Origin: Syntrophomonas sp. DTU019 | GTDB lineage: Bacteria > Bacillota > Syntrophomonadia > Syntrophomonadales > Syntrophomonadaceae | DNA: 64,000 nucleotides | Direction: 5' to 3' | Assembly: GCA_913757435.1 (NCBI GenBank) | Contig: CAJYDM010000001.1 | Coordinates: forward strand, 558,001-622,000 | Part shown: one piece after another, positions 17,736 through 26,664 of the stretch | How positions within the stretch are numbered: position 1 is the first letter of the stretch | Layout of the letters: every line of letters starts with the position of its first letter | Made by a program: the position numbers and the translations under genes | The notes under the pieces: model-generated | What the model was told of the DNA's origin: nothing | The model's input: only the letters and a program-made list of their open reading frames with translations | Database searches by the model: none

Positions 17736-18320
17736 TTATCGCAATATTTTTGCTGCAGACCACCGTGCCCCTTCTATCTGGTTTTTGCCCAACACAGGAA
17801 CCATTGTGGTTGAGGTTGTTGCAACGCAGCCAGGTTTGTCTAAAACTATCTTCGTCCCGCTGGCTACACCCATGTCTGAAAGGTTGATTGTGAAAGGAAG
17901 TTTACAGGAGAAGTTTTCATGTCCGGCAGGTGAGTATTTTACCCCTTCGGGTAGTCCATAGTCATTTTCCCCGTTGTATATTATCAAAACATATTCAATA
18001 TCAGTTATCGGTGAATTTGCCCTTGGGGTCATATCCTCGTTGAGTTTCAGATTACTACCCAATATGTCTTTAAAGGCATCGTGGGCGTTGCCTGGATTAA
18101 TCATCGGATTATTATGGGCTTGCGATAGCGGGTTGACCATTAATGCTGCGGATCGGCAAGAATCGTTTAATGCCTGCTGCATATCTAAGTCTGTTCCAAA
18201 TACTGCCCTAGCATGATCGAGTGAAGATATCAAATAGATTGTTAATACTGGCAGCATAAATAAGAACAGTATGGTAGCGGTGTTGCCTTTTTGAGATTTT
18301 AATATCTTACGGGCCGGCAT
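17736..18320 (-). CDS. TadE/TadG-like pseudopilin
   Basis: 194 residues. The N-terminus MPARKILKSQKGNTATILFLFMLPVLTIYL has the Flp/TadG-type leader with glycine before a hydrophobic helix. The glutamate normally at +5 is replaced by isoleucine, so processing may differ. It overlaps the next upstream pseudopilin by 14 nt. The last gene of Tad locus I. Confidence 0.65.
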   Translation of the reverse strand: MPARKILKSQKGNTATILFLFMLPVLTIYLISSLDHARAVFGTDLDMQQALNDSCRSAALMVNPLSQAHNNPMINPGNAHDAFKDILGSNLKLNEDMTPRANSPITDIEYVLIIYNGENDYGLPEGVKYSPAGHENFSCKLPFTINLSDMGVASGTKIVLDKPGCVATTSTTMVPVLGKNQIEGARWSAAKILR

Positions 18321-18714
18321 ATTCGCTTACCACCTTTCCGTAAAACTCAGGTCGGAGTGTATTTTTTTCCCCTAAGAAGAAATCCATCATAAATGGGCTT
18401 TTTTTGAATTCGGTCTTGATATTGAGTTCGACCACCGGGTAATCAGTCAGGCTTCTCGTCAATCTTGTTTCAGGAGCAGTTATCTCAGTAACTTCTAATC
18501 CAATATTGTCCATTTTGAGTTCCATTTCCTCGCGGTCGGAATCGGACAAATACCCTTCTATCCGGCTACGGTCAAGGTAGTAATTCTTGATGTGTTCTCC
18601 CTGCTGAATTCTCACCATAGCCATCCAGTAATCTGCCGCGCCGAATAGAATAACGAATAATAATACTGATATCATAAGAAAATCTATAGTTGCTTGGCCT
18701 TTTTGGTTTTGGAT
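18307..18714 (-). CDS. TadE-like pseudopilin with probable ATC start
   Basis: About 135 residues. The mature part (FLMISVLLFVILFGAADYW, then a soluble domain) fits TadE minor pilins. An ATG at 18675 would delete the leader. Reading back in frame to the ATC at 18714 restores IQNQKGQATIDFLMI, a prepilin leader with G(-1) and acidic residue at +5. GGGGGTG (18720-18726) is 5 nt before that ATC, and no ATG, GTG or TTG lies at that position. Confidence 0.65.
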   Translation of the reverse strand: MQNQKGQATIDFLMISVLLFVILFGAADYWMAMVRIQQGEHIKNYYLDRSRIEGYLSDSDREEMELKMDNIGLEVTEITAPETRLTRSLTDYPVVELNIKTEFKKSPFMMDFFLGEKNTLRPEFYGKVVSEYAGP

Positions 18715-18756
18715 AAAACCACCCCCTTTAAAGAATGTAGGCAGGGTTTCCCCTGC

Positions 18757-18939
18757 CTACATCCCACTTCCCGTTACATTAGTTATACCGTCTATTACCT
18801 TGTCGTGTATATTCTCAACAGGGGTTCTCATAGCATGACTTACTGCCACTGCGATAATAGCCACGCCTACCATGCCTACAAGCAACTCAACTGACGACTG
18901 GCCTTTCTGGGAGCGTAAAATCGCAATGATGTTCCGCAT
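18757..18939 (-). CDS. Flp-type pilin, locus I
   Basis: 60 residues. Leader ends SQKG, cleaved before QSSVELLVGMVGVAIIAVAV, with glutamate at +5 and a hydrophobic assembly helix, as in Flp pilins. The short tail is typical. It abuts another pilin gene upstream with no spacer. Confidence 0.75.
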   Translation of the reverse strand: MRNIIAILRSQKGQSSVELLVGMVGVAIIAVAVSHAMRTPVENIHDKVIDGITNVTGSGM

Positions 18940-19128
18940 TTACTCTAATTCGATTCCATCTGCCAGGGCATCCAATTTCCCGGTCATTTTTCCGGTGATT
19001 CCAGTTTCACCGGTTATCCCGCTTTTCAACCCTGCCGAAACAGCTACCGCTACCACGGCGATACCAACCATAATAACCATGTACTCCCATGTGCCTTGTC
19101 CCTTTTGATTTTTTAAAATTTCCATCAT
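18940..19128 (-). CDS. Flp-type pilin with collagen-like tail, locus I
   Basis: 62 residues. NQKG then QGTWEYMVIMVGIAVVAVAV shows the G(-1)/E(+5)/Y(+6) prepilin signature. The tail has GITGETGITGKMTGK, a short Gly-x-Thr-like repeat uncommon in Flp pilins. Probably a major or minor pilin for the locus I machine. Confidence 0.75.
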   Translation of the reverse strand: MMEILKNQKGQGTWEYMVIMVGIAVVAVAVSAGLKSGITGETGITGKMTGKLDALADGIELE

Positions 19129-19136
19129 ATTGTTTG

Positions 19137-19880
19137 TTAACCTCCTAAAAATTGATTCATTTCGTTGAATATCCTGGTGACTAACATTCCACCAAACATA
19201 CCTACCAACACAACAATGGGCAATAATCGGTATATCAATAAGAAAAGGGGTTTTTGGGCTATCCTTGCCTTGGCTAATGCCTGGCGTTTTTCTTCCATCT
19301 GTTTAGCTTCGGCTTGAATTATGTTTGCCAAGTTTCTTGTCCCAGCCTGGTTGATCTGAATTAACAGAGAAACAAGCTGGTTGCCTTCAGGAAGATTAAT
19401 TAAGTCTTTAAAAAGTTCTAACGCCTGCACATCGCCATGCGGCCATGCGGCTAAAGTTTTATTGATATCAGCAGCTAAAATCGGAGTAAATTCTCTAGCA
19501 TTGGCAAGAGCCTGGGGTATTGAATACCCCGCCTGGGTGAAAATCTCAACTGCGCTAAAAAGTAAAAGACATTCTTGTCTGCGCCTTTCCTCCTTTCCCT
19601 TGTTTAATACGCGGTATGTGGCTTCCGCAACGCCGGCTCCCATGACAGACAGGATGGGAATGGCGGTTGACATATAACTTGTGCCGTTTGTCAGCAGGAT
19701 AGCCCCGATAAGGCCGATCCCCCCGCCGACAACCAGCCGGGTATCATTGTTGGGCTTTGAGACTGAGAATTGCTTACTGACCAACTGGGCCTGAGCTTTG
19801 CTGATGATTACCTCTGTTGAGATGTAAAAACAGACAAAAACCACAACAGCTAGGCCAGCAGCACCTATCACAATGAACAT
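19137..19880 (-). CDS. tadC: TadC-like GspF-domain membrane protein
   Basis: About 247 residues from the ATG at 19880 (GGGAGG upstream). Three to four membrane helices, with a cytoplasmic GspF region (RRRQECLLLFSAVEIFTQAG, QALANAREFTP). TadC and TadB form the inner-membrane platform for Tad pilus assembly. Directly downstream of tadB. Confidence 0.8.
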   Translation of the reverse strand: MFIVIGAAGLAVVVFVCFYISTEVIISKAQAQLVSKQFSVSKPNNDTRLVVGGGIGLIGAILLTNGTSYMSTAIPILSVMGAGVAEATYRVLNKGKEERRRQECLLLFSAVEIFTQAGYSIPQALANAREFTPILAADINKTLAAWPHGDVQALELFKDLINLPEGNQLVSLLIQINQAGTRNLANIIQAEAKQMEEKRQALAKARIAQKPLFLLIYRLLPIVVLVGMFGGMLVTRIFNEMNQFLGG

Positions 19881-19894
19881 GGCGTTTCCTCCCT

Positions 19895-20665
19895 TTAAGA
19901 ATCCAGAATCAGTCTGTCCATGAACATCCACAGAATGATAGCCAGGAGCCAAAGGGTAAAGATAACTCTGCCTGCCGTGGAAGCGGCGAAAATAGCCATC
20001 TCTTGGAATTTGCTGGACAGCAGGAAATAAGCCGGGGCTGGTAGGGCTAAAAGTATTATGTTAGTTATGCGGGTGGCAGATAGTTCAGTGGTCTGAAAGT
20101 TCTGCTGGTCACGGGCAGAGCTTATCTTGTAGCTCAAATCCCGGAATAGGGGTGTAATAGCATCCCCTTGGGTTTCTGCTGAAACTAATAATTTAGCGAA
20201 GATGTACCCATAGGGTATATCTAACCTTTGGGCTATGCTTTCCGAAACCTGTTCAAGGGGGGTATTGAATGTCAATTCTGCATATGCTTTGCGGAAAATC
20301 CCTCCTACCGGATCGGGAATTCTCAATCCAACAGTTTCCAGCGACCGGGGAATACTCTTAGTAATGGTGATTGTATTGGTGAACAGCGACACAGCAGATG
20401 ACAACTGTTCTAACACCCTGGAGCGGTGGCTCTTGTTTTTGTAGTAGGCGATTTGGTGCGGCAGGTAGATTACTATGATCGCTGCGATTAGAGCGGGAGC
20501 AAGGTTTCTTAGCCAGACAAAGACCGCGCCCATCACAACAACCGCTAAGAGATTGATATTCTTGAATTGAGTTGGAAGGGCAGGTTTTTTTATCATCCCT
20601 GTTAGGATGTAAACTAAAATCCCCAGGGCTGTGCCTATTCCAACACCAAGCAGGATTTCGTACAA
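19895..20665 (-). CDS. tadB: TadB-like GspF-domain membrane protein
   Basis: 256 residues with N-terminal helices, a GspF cytoplasmic domain (LEQLSSAVSLFTNTI, AETQGDAITPLFRDL) and C-terminal helices. It starts one base after the ATPase stop and partners TadC in the locus I platform. Confidence 0.82.
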   Translation of the reverse strand: MYEILLGVGIGTALGILVYILTGMIKKPALPTQFKNINLLAVVVMGAVFVWLRNLAPALIAAIIVIYLPHQIAYYKNKSHRSRVLEQLSSAVSLFTNTITITKSIPRSLETVGLRIPDPVGGIFRKAYAELTFNTPLEQVSESIAQRLDIPYGYIFAKLLVSAETQGDAITPLFRDLSYKISSARDQQNFQTTELSATRITNIILLALPAPAYFLLSSKFQEMAIFAASTAGRVIFTLWLLAIILWMFMDRLILDS

Positions 20666-21991
20666 TTAAATCCCCTCCCAGGCTTCATGAATTTCCTGCA
20701 AGGAGACCCCGTATACTTTCATGTTGTTTATACAGCGTTCACTAAGGGGGTTTAATACCTTCCATTCCCCATCCCCGGTATAGTTGTCGCTATAAGCTTC
20801 CCAGGTAACCAAGGGATTGTATCTTGTTTTCCCGTTTTCGATCACCACTTCAGTAATTGAGGTAATCTTCTTAATTCCAGTCCTAGCATCGTTGAAGGTT
20901 TGAATGATAATCTGGAAAGCCTGGGCAACGCGCTCTATCACCAAATCCAGGGGAAGGTGCGCCTTTTCCTTTAGGGCCAGCATAGCAGTGTTTCTAACTG
21001 CTTCTTCTGGAGAAGAAAACGATGAAAAGTGCGCTGTCGCCATAGAACCGTCATGGCCTCGGGTGCAGGCTTCTATAGTTGTCCATACCTCTCCTTTACC
21101 TCTAAACTCCGGCACTATGATAACATCAGGAGTGATTCTTAAAATTTTTGTGAACAGCATCTCCATGTCGGCCCCTACTTCGGGATGAGCCTCTAACTCC
21201 CATATCTCCCTGTCAGGGTGTATTCTCGCCAGTTTTAATTCGTTGTCGGTGTCTAATACCCTTATTGACAACTGGGGATCTAATTGACTCGCTAGTAATC
21301 TTAAAAGGGTCGTCTTGCCGCTGTTTACCCCACCGCATACTAATATGTTTCTTCTGCCCTTAGTGAAGATAGCAAGCATTCGAGCAACCCTCTCGTCAAA
21401 GGTTTTAAGTTTTATAAAGTCTTTTACATTCAGGTTCCCAGGTTTGCGAAGCGCGAAGCAGTACCGTTCTGTAACCGGGCGGCATATGGCGGTTAACCGG
21501 GAGCCGTCAGGTCTTACCAACTCCATAGTCGGGTTGGATTCATCCAGGGATACCCCCATGTCGCTTGCTGGCTTCAAGCGATTTATCATATTCCCTACTT
21601 CAGCGTTGCTAAACTTTATATCAGTTGTCTCCAGTCTTCCTTTAAGGACCACATATACCGTCCCCTGCGGGGTAACTCTTATCTCGTCAATCTCGGGGTC
21701 TTGATAAAAGGAAGTTAATGCTCCTAGGCCGTAACAGTCGTGAAATATATTCACTGCGGCAACAGAATTGTCGTAATCATGGATAGTAATAAGCTGTTCG
21801 GACAACACCTGCTGGATGATTTTTAAACATTCCTCATAAGCCCCAGACACTCCTGACTTGGCAGCTTCAAACATTGCCACCCAGTCGGTGTTTGAAGATT
21901 CAACAAGATGCTGAACAACTCTTTCTTCGGCCTCTTTTAAAGACAAGACAACAGGCGTTATTTCTAATGGTTCTTTATTACGAAAAAACAA
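20666..21991 (-). CDS. tadA: CpaF/TadA secretion ATPase, locus I
   Basis: 441 residues, VirB11/CpaF family. Walker A CGGVNSGKTT, an Asp box near RVLDTDNELKL, Walker B region DVIIVPEFRGKGE (a lysine/glycine variant of the usual GEVRG) and a His box DGSMATAHFSS. It powers pilin assembly. TTG start with AAAGGAGGG upstream. It differs clearly from the second CpaF at 27.7 kb, which has standard motifs. Confidence 0.9.
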   Translation of the reverse strand: MFFRNKEPLEITPVVLSLKEAEERVVQHLVESSNTDWVAMFEAAKSGVSGAYEECLKIIQQVLSEQLITIHDYDNSVAAVNIFHDCYGLGALTSFYQDPEIDEIRVTPQGTVYVVLKGRLETTDIKFSNAEVGNMINRLKPASDMGVSLDESNPTMELVRPDGSRLTAICRPVTERYCFALRKPGNLNVKDFIKLKTFDERVARMLAIFTKGRRNILVCGGVNSGKTTLLRLLASQLDPQLSIRVLDTDNELKLARIHPDREIWELEAHPEVGADMEMLFTKILRITPDVIIVPEFRGKGEVWTTIEACTRGHDGSMATAHFSSFSSPEEAVRNTAMLALKEKAHLPLDLVIERVAQAFQIIIQTFNDARTGIKKITSITEVVIENGKTRYNPLVTWEAYSDNYTGDGEWKVLNPLSERCINNMKVYGVSLQEIHEAWEGI

Positions 21992-21992
21992 T

Positions 21993-22673
21993 TTAACGCC
22001 CTCCTTTGACTTCTACCACTGGATCAATGGTTTCTTTGGTCTTTTTGGACAGCGATAAATAGCTTTGTTCTGCCGAACCCTGAATTACATAAGGAACTTC
22101 CTGGGGACTCACAAGCAGGTATACTATGCGCGGCGGCTTGGTCAGATTCGCGCTTGCAGCAGCACTCTGAACTACTGAAACTCCCCTTGTAGAAACGCCT
22201 TTATCGTCTGTTACTCTCAATACCCGGCAATTCTGCGCGATCTTGGGTGCAGCCTCGCCCTGGCTGGTGGGAGAAATCCTGTAGATATCTACCAAATCGC
22301 CTTCGTTTACACCAGCGCATCTAGCCGGGTCAATATATACCCCTACTACTTGCTTTTCTTCAAGGTCTTCTGCTTTGCTGATGACTGTTCTTATGTCGAT
22401 GGGCTTTCCAGCATATAAAGGTGCAACGGCGATCCTGTCTTCTATCTGTTCGGGCGAAAGGGCAGTATTTTCATCGGTTATATTCGGGGGTACTGCTATA
22501 GTGGTCAAATTATCACTTGTCACTACTGAATAGGCTTCGATTGTATCCTTTGGAACCAGAACTCGAACCGTGGTAGTAGATGCTTCTATGTGCTGTTGGA
22601 TTTTGGCATAAGAAAACCCAAAGGCCGCCAAGCTAATAATCAGAGCAAAAATCAATGAAACTCTCTTGTTCAA
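21993..22673 (-). CDS. CpaB/RcpC-like SAF-domain pilus protein, locus I
   Basis: 226 residues. One N-terminal membrane helix, a SAF domain (VLVPKDTIEAYSVVTSDNL, LYAGKPIDIRTV) and an RcpC-like segment (GVYIDPARCAGVNEGDLVDIY). In Tad systems this protein contacts the cell envelope; without an outer membrane it probably binds the wall. One base separates it from the ATPase gene. Confidence 0.85.
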   Translation of the reverse strand: MNKRVSLIFALIISLAAFGFSYAKIQQHIEASTTTVRVLVPKDTIEAYSVVTSDNLTTIAVPPNITDENTALSPEQIEDRIAVAPLYAGKPIDIRTVISKAEDLEEKQVVGVYIDPARCAGVNEGDLVDIYRISPTSQGEAAPKIAQNCRVLRVTDDKGVSTRGVSVVQSAAASANLTKPPRIVYLLVSPQEVPYVIQGSAEQSYLSLSKKTKETIDPVVEVKGGR

Positions 22674-22687
22674 TTTGAATCCCCTTT

Positions 22688-23482
22688 CTACGAGAAATAC
22701 CCGAATAGCCTGCGTTTTTCGGGGTATAGTGGCTGCAGTATTTTACTTACCTGCTTCTGGTACTTTCCGGGGTTGATGCCGTGCAGTTCAGTAATATGTC
22801 CAGCGACTTTTGCTCTGGTGAATTCTTTTAATACTGAATTATACCGAGTGTTCTGTCCCATCCATATGAACTGCGTTTTTTCCTCATATTTTTTATACTG
22901 GGTCAGTAACAGTCTGGCGAAATAAACCCCGGCTAGATTATCTGCGATTGGCAGATAGACGATATCGGACAGACCACATACCATGTCTAATAATTCCAAC
23001 GGCGTGTTTATGATTACGGTAGGAAAGGAATTTAAAACTCCTGATATCAGAGAGAGTTTTCTCTCGCGTGGCGGCATGAAATAGATACACATATCCCGGT
23101 AGGGTTTTTTGTCGGAGAATTCTTCCCAAAGGACGTTGGTGTATTGCGGAATCTCGTCTATACTCATGCCAAAGTAAAGCGGCAAAACCGAAAACTTTTC
23201 TAAGTCTATTGCTGCAACAGGATTGTGGCCGGACACATACATGGTAATCTCTGCGGCCAGGGCGGGATTTTGCAAAATAGAGATCACCCGCCCCCGGTTA
23301 ACAATTTGTTTCTCGACAACCTTTATAGCCATCAAAGGGTCATATCCGGCTAAATCATTTTCGTTAACAGTGCCTTCAAGGACGCTATTAACCAAATCTA
23401 GCGGGATAGATAAGGTTTCGGCAATGTCATCGACTTCTACATGGTGAGATAAGCTGCGGATTTTATCGGCAAGATTCAACAC
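22688..23482 (-). CDS. TadZ-like protein without P-loop (uncertain)
   Basis: About 264 residues. The N-terminal helical region (SLSHHVEVDDIAETLSIPLDL) resembles a small HTH. The remainder has alternating strands and helices as in CpaE/TadZ (FPTVIINTPLELLDMVCGLSDIVYLPI), but no Walker A. Position between cpaB and the peptidase supports a TadZ role in localising the pilus. GTG at 23482 with GGGGGC upstream overlaps the peptidase stop. Confidence 0.5.
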   Translation of the reverse strand: MLNLADKIRSLSHHVEVDDIAETLSIPLDLVNSVLEGTVNENDLAGYDPLMAIKVVEKQIVNRGRVISILQNPALAAEITMYVSGHNPVAAIDLEKFSVLPLYFGMSIDEIPQYTNVLWEEFSDKKPYRDMCIYFMPPRERKLSLISGVLNSFPTVIINTPLELLDMVCGLSDIVYLPIADNLAGVYFARLLLTQYKKYEEKTQFIWMGQNTRYNSVLKEFTRAKVAGHITELHGINPGKYQKQVSKILQPLYPEKRRLFGYFS

Positions 23483-23985
23483 ATCGCCCCCTTCTGTATA
23501 AAAAATACGATCCACGCCGCGATAACCAGAAACGTCCCAAACGGGACAGAATCTTCAGATAGATCATGCTGGGGAATCGCGTCCGCTTTATACAAGACCT
23601 TTAAAAGAACCCCTCTGAAGAATATAACCATACGCTTCGCGAAGCTTCTTTTTTTAATAAGGCCAATCGCTCCCCAAATAAAACCCAATAAAGCCCCCAG
23701 ACCCATGACGTAAATTATGGCCGGACAGCCGAACCATATCGCCAGGGCAGCGGTAAACTTCACATCGCCGCCTGCTATTCCACCCTTTAGGGCCATAAAA
23801 AATAAAAAAGCGAATATGACTGCTGCGGTGAGGATGTTAGCTAACGCGCCCGTGTAGATCGAGTATCCCATTCCCAGAAGAAAAACAGGAATGGTTACAT
23901 AATCATACAAATCCCTCTTGGTAGCGTCTGTGTAAGCTGAGTAAGTAAACGGCAACAAGCATCCATAAATAATAATTAAAATCAC
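23476..23985 (-). CDS. tadV: Prepilin peptidase, TadV/CpaA type
   Basis: About 169 residues, A24 family of membrane aspartyl proteases: YTDATKRDLYDY and GGIAGGDVKFTAAL hold the two catalytic aspartates, with six or so helices. The only prepilin peptidase in the window, so it probably processes pilins of both Tad loci. The GTG at 23985 is part of its own Shine-Dalgarno GGGGGTG; an in-frame ATT at 23976 is 6 nt beyond. Preceded by leader RNA A. Confidence 0.9.
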   Translation of the reverse strand: MILIIIYGCLLPFTYSAYTDATKRDLYDYVTIPVFLLGMGYSIYTGALANILTAAVIFAFLFFMALKGGIAGGDVKFTAALAIWFGCPAIIYVMGLGALLGFIWGAIGLIKKRSFAKRMVIFFRGVLLKVLYKADAIPQHDLSEDSVPFGTFLVIAAWIVFFIQKGAMC

Positions 23986-23995
23986 CCCCTTTATG

Positions 23996-24026
23996 AAAAG
24001 AGAAAACCCGGACTTTTTGGTCCGGG
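23996..24026 (-). terminator. Intrinsic terminator in leader A
   Basis: CCCGGAC (24007-24013) pairs with GTCCGGG (24020-24026), 7 bp with a T-rich 6-nt loop, followed by TTTTCTCTTTT on the minus strand. It sits 7 nt before the Shine-Dalgarno of the peptidase gene. Confidence 0.85.
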
Positions 24027-24110
24027 CTGAGTGGGGTTGTATTGGGGGTTTAAGTGATTCTGCACATTATTTAATCCGGGTTTAACCGCCGTGTTCCCTG
24101 CGGTTTGTTC
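24005..24110 (-). ncRNA. Leader RNA copy A upstream of the Tad locus I operon
   Basis: Minus-strand 5' leader. Stem AACCGC/GCGGTT (24084-24089 with 24100-24105) around a loop containing GGAAC, 18 nt, then ATGTGCA and the terminator above. AACCCGGA in the spacer (24075-24082) is perfectly complementary to TCCGGGTT of the terminator's 3' arm (24005-24012). The hairpin starts about 10-15 nt after the predicted transcription start. Confidence 0.65.
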
Positions 24111-24118
24111 TTGTTATT

Positions 24119-24146
24119 ATTATAACACTTTTCTCATGGTTTTTAA
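24119..24146 (-). promoter_or_regulatory. Promoter for leader A
   Basis: Minus-strand -10 TATAAT (24119-24124) with a weak -35 TTAAAA (24141-24146), 16-nt spacing. Confidence 0.55.
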
Positions 24147-24189
24147 TCATTTTTCTGCCTAAAGGTTATGAAATTACTGCAATTTTGGA

Positions 24190-25257
24190 TTAGTGCGCTA
24201 CTGACCTTGTGAAAAGGGGCTTTAGCTTTTGCATCGGATTAGCGAACTTACTAAAGAAGCCCTTGGGTTCGGTTTTTTGTATTAAACCAAGCTTGGCATA
24301 TACCTCAGAGCATACATCCTCCCAGACTTCTTTGTTTAATATAGTGGCGCGATAACCAGCCTTTACTTGTTCTTCCCATGCTTCGGGGATATGAGCAACT
24401 ACTTTAGGCAGTGTCCGGGATTCTTTTTTAAACCCCGAACAGAAGGCATCCAGTATTTTTCTCGGACTGGCATGACGAGAGTTGTAGCGGTTGATGATTA
24501 TTCGCATTTTCTCCGGCGGAACTCCCATTGCGACCAAGGTAATCCCGAATCTTTTAGTTTCGCTCACAGAAAACAAAGACTGGTCTACTACAGAATAAAC
24601 TAGATCACTGCGCTCAAACAAACTATGCAGGTACGGTAAATCCCATGGCGCAGGCGGAGTGTCGCCTACTATAACCTGAAAGTTCATCGAGTCTATTATC
24701 TCAGTGATTTGTTCTCCCTTGATAGAACCCCTCGGGATGTTCTCTTTTGGGGCGGGGAGAACATACAGGTTGTTTTTGACCTTGATGGGCTTGACCGGGC
24801 CTTCAAAATAATTATTCGTTTCTACTGAATAGAAGGCTCCAATGTTTGGCCCGGCGTAATCGAAGTCACACAATAAGGTTTTTACATTCTCCGATAATAC
24901 TTCGGCGAGTGATATAGCGGTGGTGGTTTTACCCACCCCACCTTTGTTAGCATAGCTTAACAATAATAGTTTGTCTTTGGGTTCAAATATTTCCTCGGGT
25001 TCCTCCGAGGTTTTTATTAAGCCGACCGCTTCTTCTATGGTGTTTACAAACTTTGCATCAGGGCGTGACTGTTTGGCCGCCCAGTCGGATACTGTCCCAG
25101 ATAGAATGATTATCGCTTCATTATCCTTTGGGATAGCTTGCGTGTTTATTGCGTCTGCTATTGTATAGTGCGCATCAAAGGGGTCAAGGGTAATTGAATG
25201 GCCTTTTCTTATTACTGCCTCTGTATAGTCGGGGTTACCTAAAATCATTACTTTCAA
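24190..25257 (-). CDS. ParA/TadZ-like ATPase
   Basis: About 355 residues. A 90-residue N-terminal domain (LSGTVSDWAAKQSRPDAKF) precedes a ParA/MinD ATPase with deviant Walker A YANKGGVGKTTTA, and LLCDFDYAGPNIG and VIVGDTPPAP as later motifs. Such proteins place Tad pili at a cell site. TTG at 25257 with GAAGGGGG upstream. Its N-terminal module recurs in the GGDEF fusion protein at 39-41 kb. Last gene of Tad locus II. Confidence 0.8.
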   Translation of the reverse strand: MKVMILGNPDYTEAVIRKGHSITLDPFDAHYTIADAINTQAIPKDNEAIIILSGTVSDWAAKQSRPDAKFVNTIEEAVGLIKTSEEPEEIFEPKDKLLLLSYANKGGVGKTTTAISLAEVLSENVKTLLCDFDYAGPNIGAFYSVETNNYFEGPVKPIKVKNNLYVLPAPKENIPRGSIKGEQITEIIDSMNFQVIVGDTPPAPWDLPYLHSLFERSDLVYSVVDQSLFSVSETKRFGITLVAMGVPPEKMRIIINRYNSRHASPRKILDAFCSGFKKESRTLPKVVAHIPEAWEEQVKAGYRATILNKEVWEDVCSEVYAKLGLIQKTEPKGFFSKFANPMQKLKPLFTRSVAH

Positions 25258-25271
25258 AACAAATACCCCCT

Positions 25272-25508
25272 TCAAGAGCTAATTACTGTGCCTGGTGCTT
25301 TCCAGTGAGTCCCCCGCAGTAGTGTATCGAACTTCGCGCCCCCCTGAACGTAGGTGGTTTCATCTTTTGTGTTGGTAATTCTAAGCGAGCCATCACTATC
25401 TGCCCATAATATATAATCTGGTTTTTCTTCTTCTGAGCAGTCCCAGCTTTGTCCAGACACCAACCTTACTTTATGCGGTGTGATATATCCAGGAATGAAT
25501 GTTTTCAA
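25272..25508 (-). CDS. Small hypothetical protein
   Basis: 78 residues from the TTG at 25508 (AAAGGAG upstream). Beta-rich (KPDYILWADSDGSLRITN). No family recognised. Lies between two TadZ-like genes. Confidence 0.5.
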   Translation of the reverse strand: MKTFIPGYITPHKVRLVSGQSWDCSEEEKPDYILWADSDGSLRITNTKDETTYVQGGAKFDTLLRGTHWKAPGTVISS

Positions 25509-25521
25509 CGAATTCTCCTTT

Positions 25522-26664
25522 CTATAAACTGGCAACAAATTCCTCAATGGAAAGTGCCTTGGGGACTCCGGCCTTATATGCAGATAGTGTGCTATTAGAG
25601 TCGGGTATGACCGCATCCAGTTTAAAGCCACTGGCGGCCCAGTCTTTTACTGCCTGCATCCCGAGTTCGACATTAGCGCAGCAAACATGGATTATCTTTG
25701 AAGCCTGAGTATAAACCGCTTCCATAGCGTTGGTTATCTGCGCATCAACTTCGACTATAAGTCTGTCGGGGGTAAAGTTAGCATTGTAGTTTACGATGTT
25801 CCCGTCAGAATAAGCGTTTTCGGTTGTGCTTTTCATAAGCTGCGATCCGACTTTTAAATACCCGGCGTTTGATCTTTGCGCGATCTCCTGCGCGACTGCT
25901 TCGCTGTTAGCGTTGGGAGTGGATTTGAATACCGCGATGATTTCTTTATTATTGATAAAGCTATTAAAATCAATCTGCGCAGGCGAATATTCCTGCTGGG
26001 GCTGTACCGGTTCAGGCATGGGTCTTATATTTTGCTGGGGCTGTTGCTGCACAGGTTCCCTTATGGGTTGAATATTCGGTTTCACGGGTTTCTTTCGGGG
26101 TTGCCAAACATAAATATTGGGACAGATTTGGTTCTCGTTTATGAATTGGCATATCTCATTGAGGGTCTGTATCGTAAGTCCTTCAGAAATAGAAAAGACT
26201 CTTTCGTCAGAGTGCATTTTGCCATTGGAATAATAAATCACTGCGGCAGGAGAGAGGTATTTAAGGGCCTCTTGATGACACTGAGAGTCTTTCTCGGTGA
26301 TTACTGCCATAGGTATCTGCATCTTGATAGCCTTATAAATATCCTGGGTATTGTCCAGAACCACTGCCACATCTCCAGCAGCGGGGCGATCAAATTTGCT
26401 GAATGACATAACAGGAATACTGCTTAACGGAGCATATGCCTTGATTTCTTCCGGTGATTGATTAATGAAAGTACGGATAAGACCACTTCCTTTCTTATTA
26501 CCAAGAAAAATTTTTTCGCTTACTTCGGCTAGTCTCAGTTGAATATCATACATTCTTTGTTGAAAATATACTGAATTCAAAAGTGCGACTGCTGCTATGA
26601 ATCCAGCAAAACTTACGCCCCAGAACAAACCCCAAGATATCCGGGGCGGCTGGGGCGGTGACAA
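25522..26664 (-). CDS. Membrane-anchored protein with TadZ-like C-terminus
   Basis: 380 residues: one membrane helix (LFWGVSFAGFIAAVALLN), a REC-like region, a Pro/Gln-rich linker with REPVQQQPQQ, and a C-terminal alpha/beta domain (IIAVFKSTPNANSEAVAQEIA to VKDWAASGFKLDAVIPD) resembling a CpaE/ParA fold with a changed P-loop. A TTG start with no good Shine-Dalgarno; it overlaps the broken J-domain frame and may be coupled to it. Function unknown. Confidence 0.5.
   Translation of the reverse strand: MSPPQPPRISWGLFWGVSFAGFIAAVALLNSVYFQQRMYDIQLRLAEVSEKIFLGNKKGSGLIRTFINQSPEEIKAYAPLSSIPVMSFSKFDRPAAGDVAVVLDNTQDIYKAIKMQIPMAVITEKDSQCHQEALKYLSPAAVIYYSNGKMHSDERVFSISEGLTIQTLNEICQFINENQICPNIYVWQPRKKPVKPNIQPIREPVQQQPQQNIRPMPEPVQPQQEYSPAQIDFNSFINNKEIIAVFKSTPNANSEAVAQEIAQRSNAGYLKVGSQLMKSTTENAYSDGNIVNYNANFTPDRLIVEVDAQITNAMEAVYTQASKIIHVCCANVELGMQAVKDWAASGFKLDAVIPDSNSTLSAYKAGVPKALSIEEFVASL

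Noticed and set aside
24005-24110. Known c-di-GMP, T-box or preQ1 riboswitch for the leader RNAs
   Set aside because: The leaders lack the conserved cores I know for these classes. A covariance search would be decisive.
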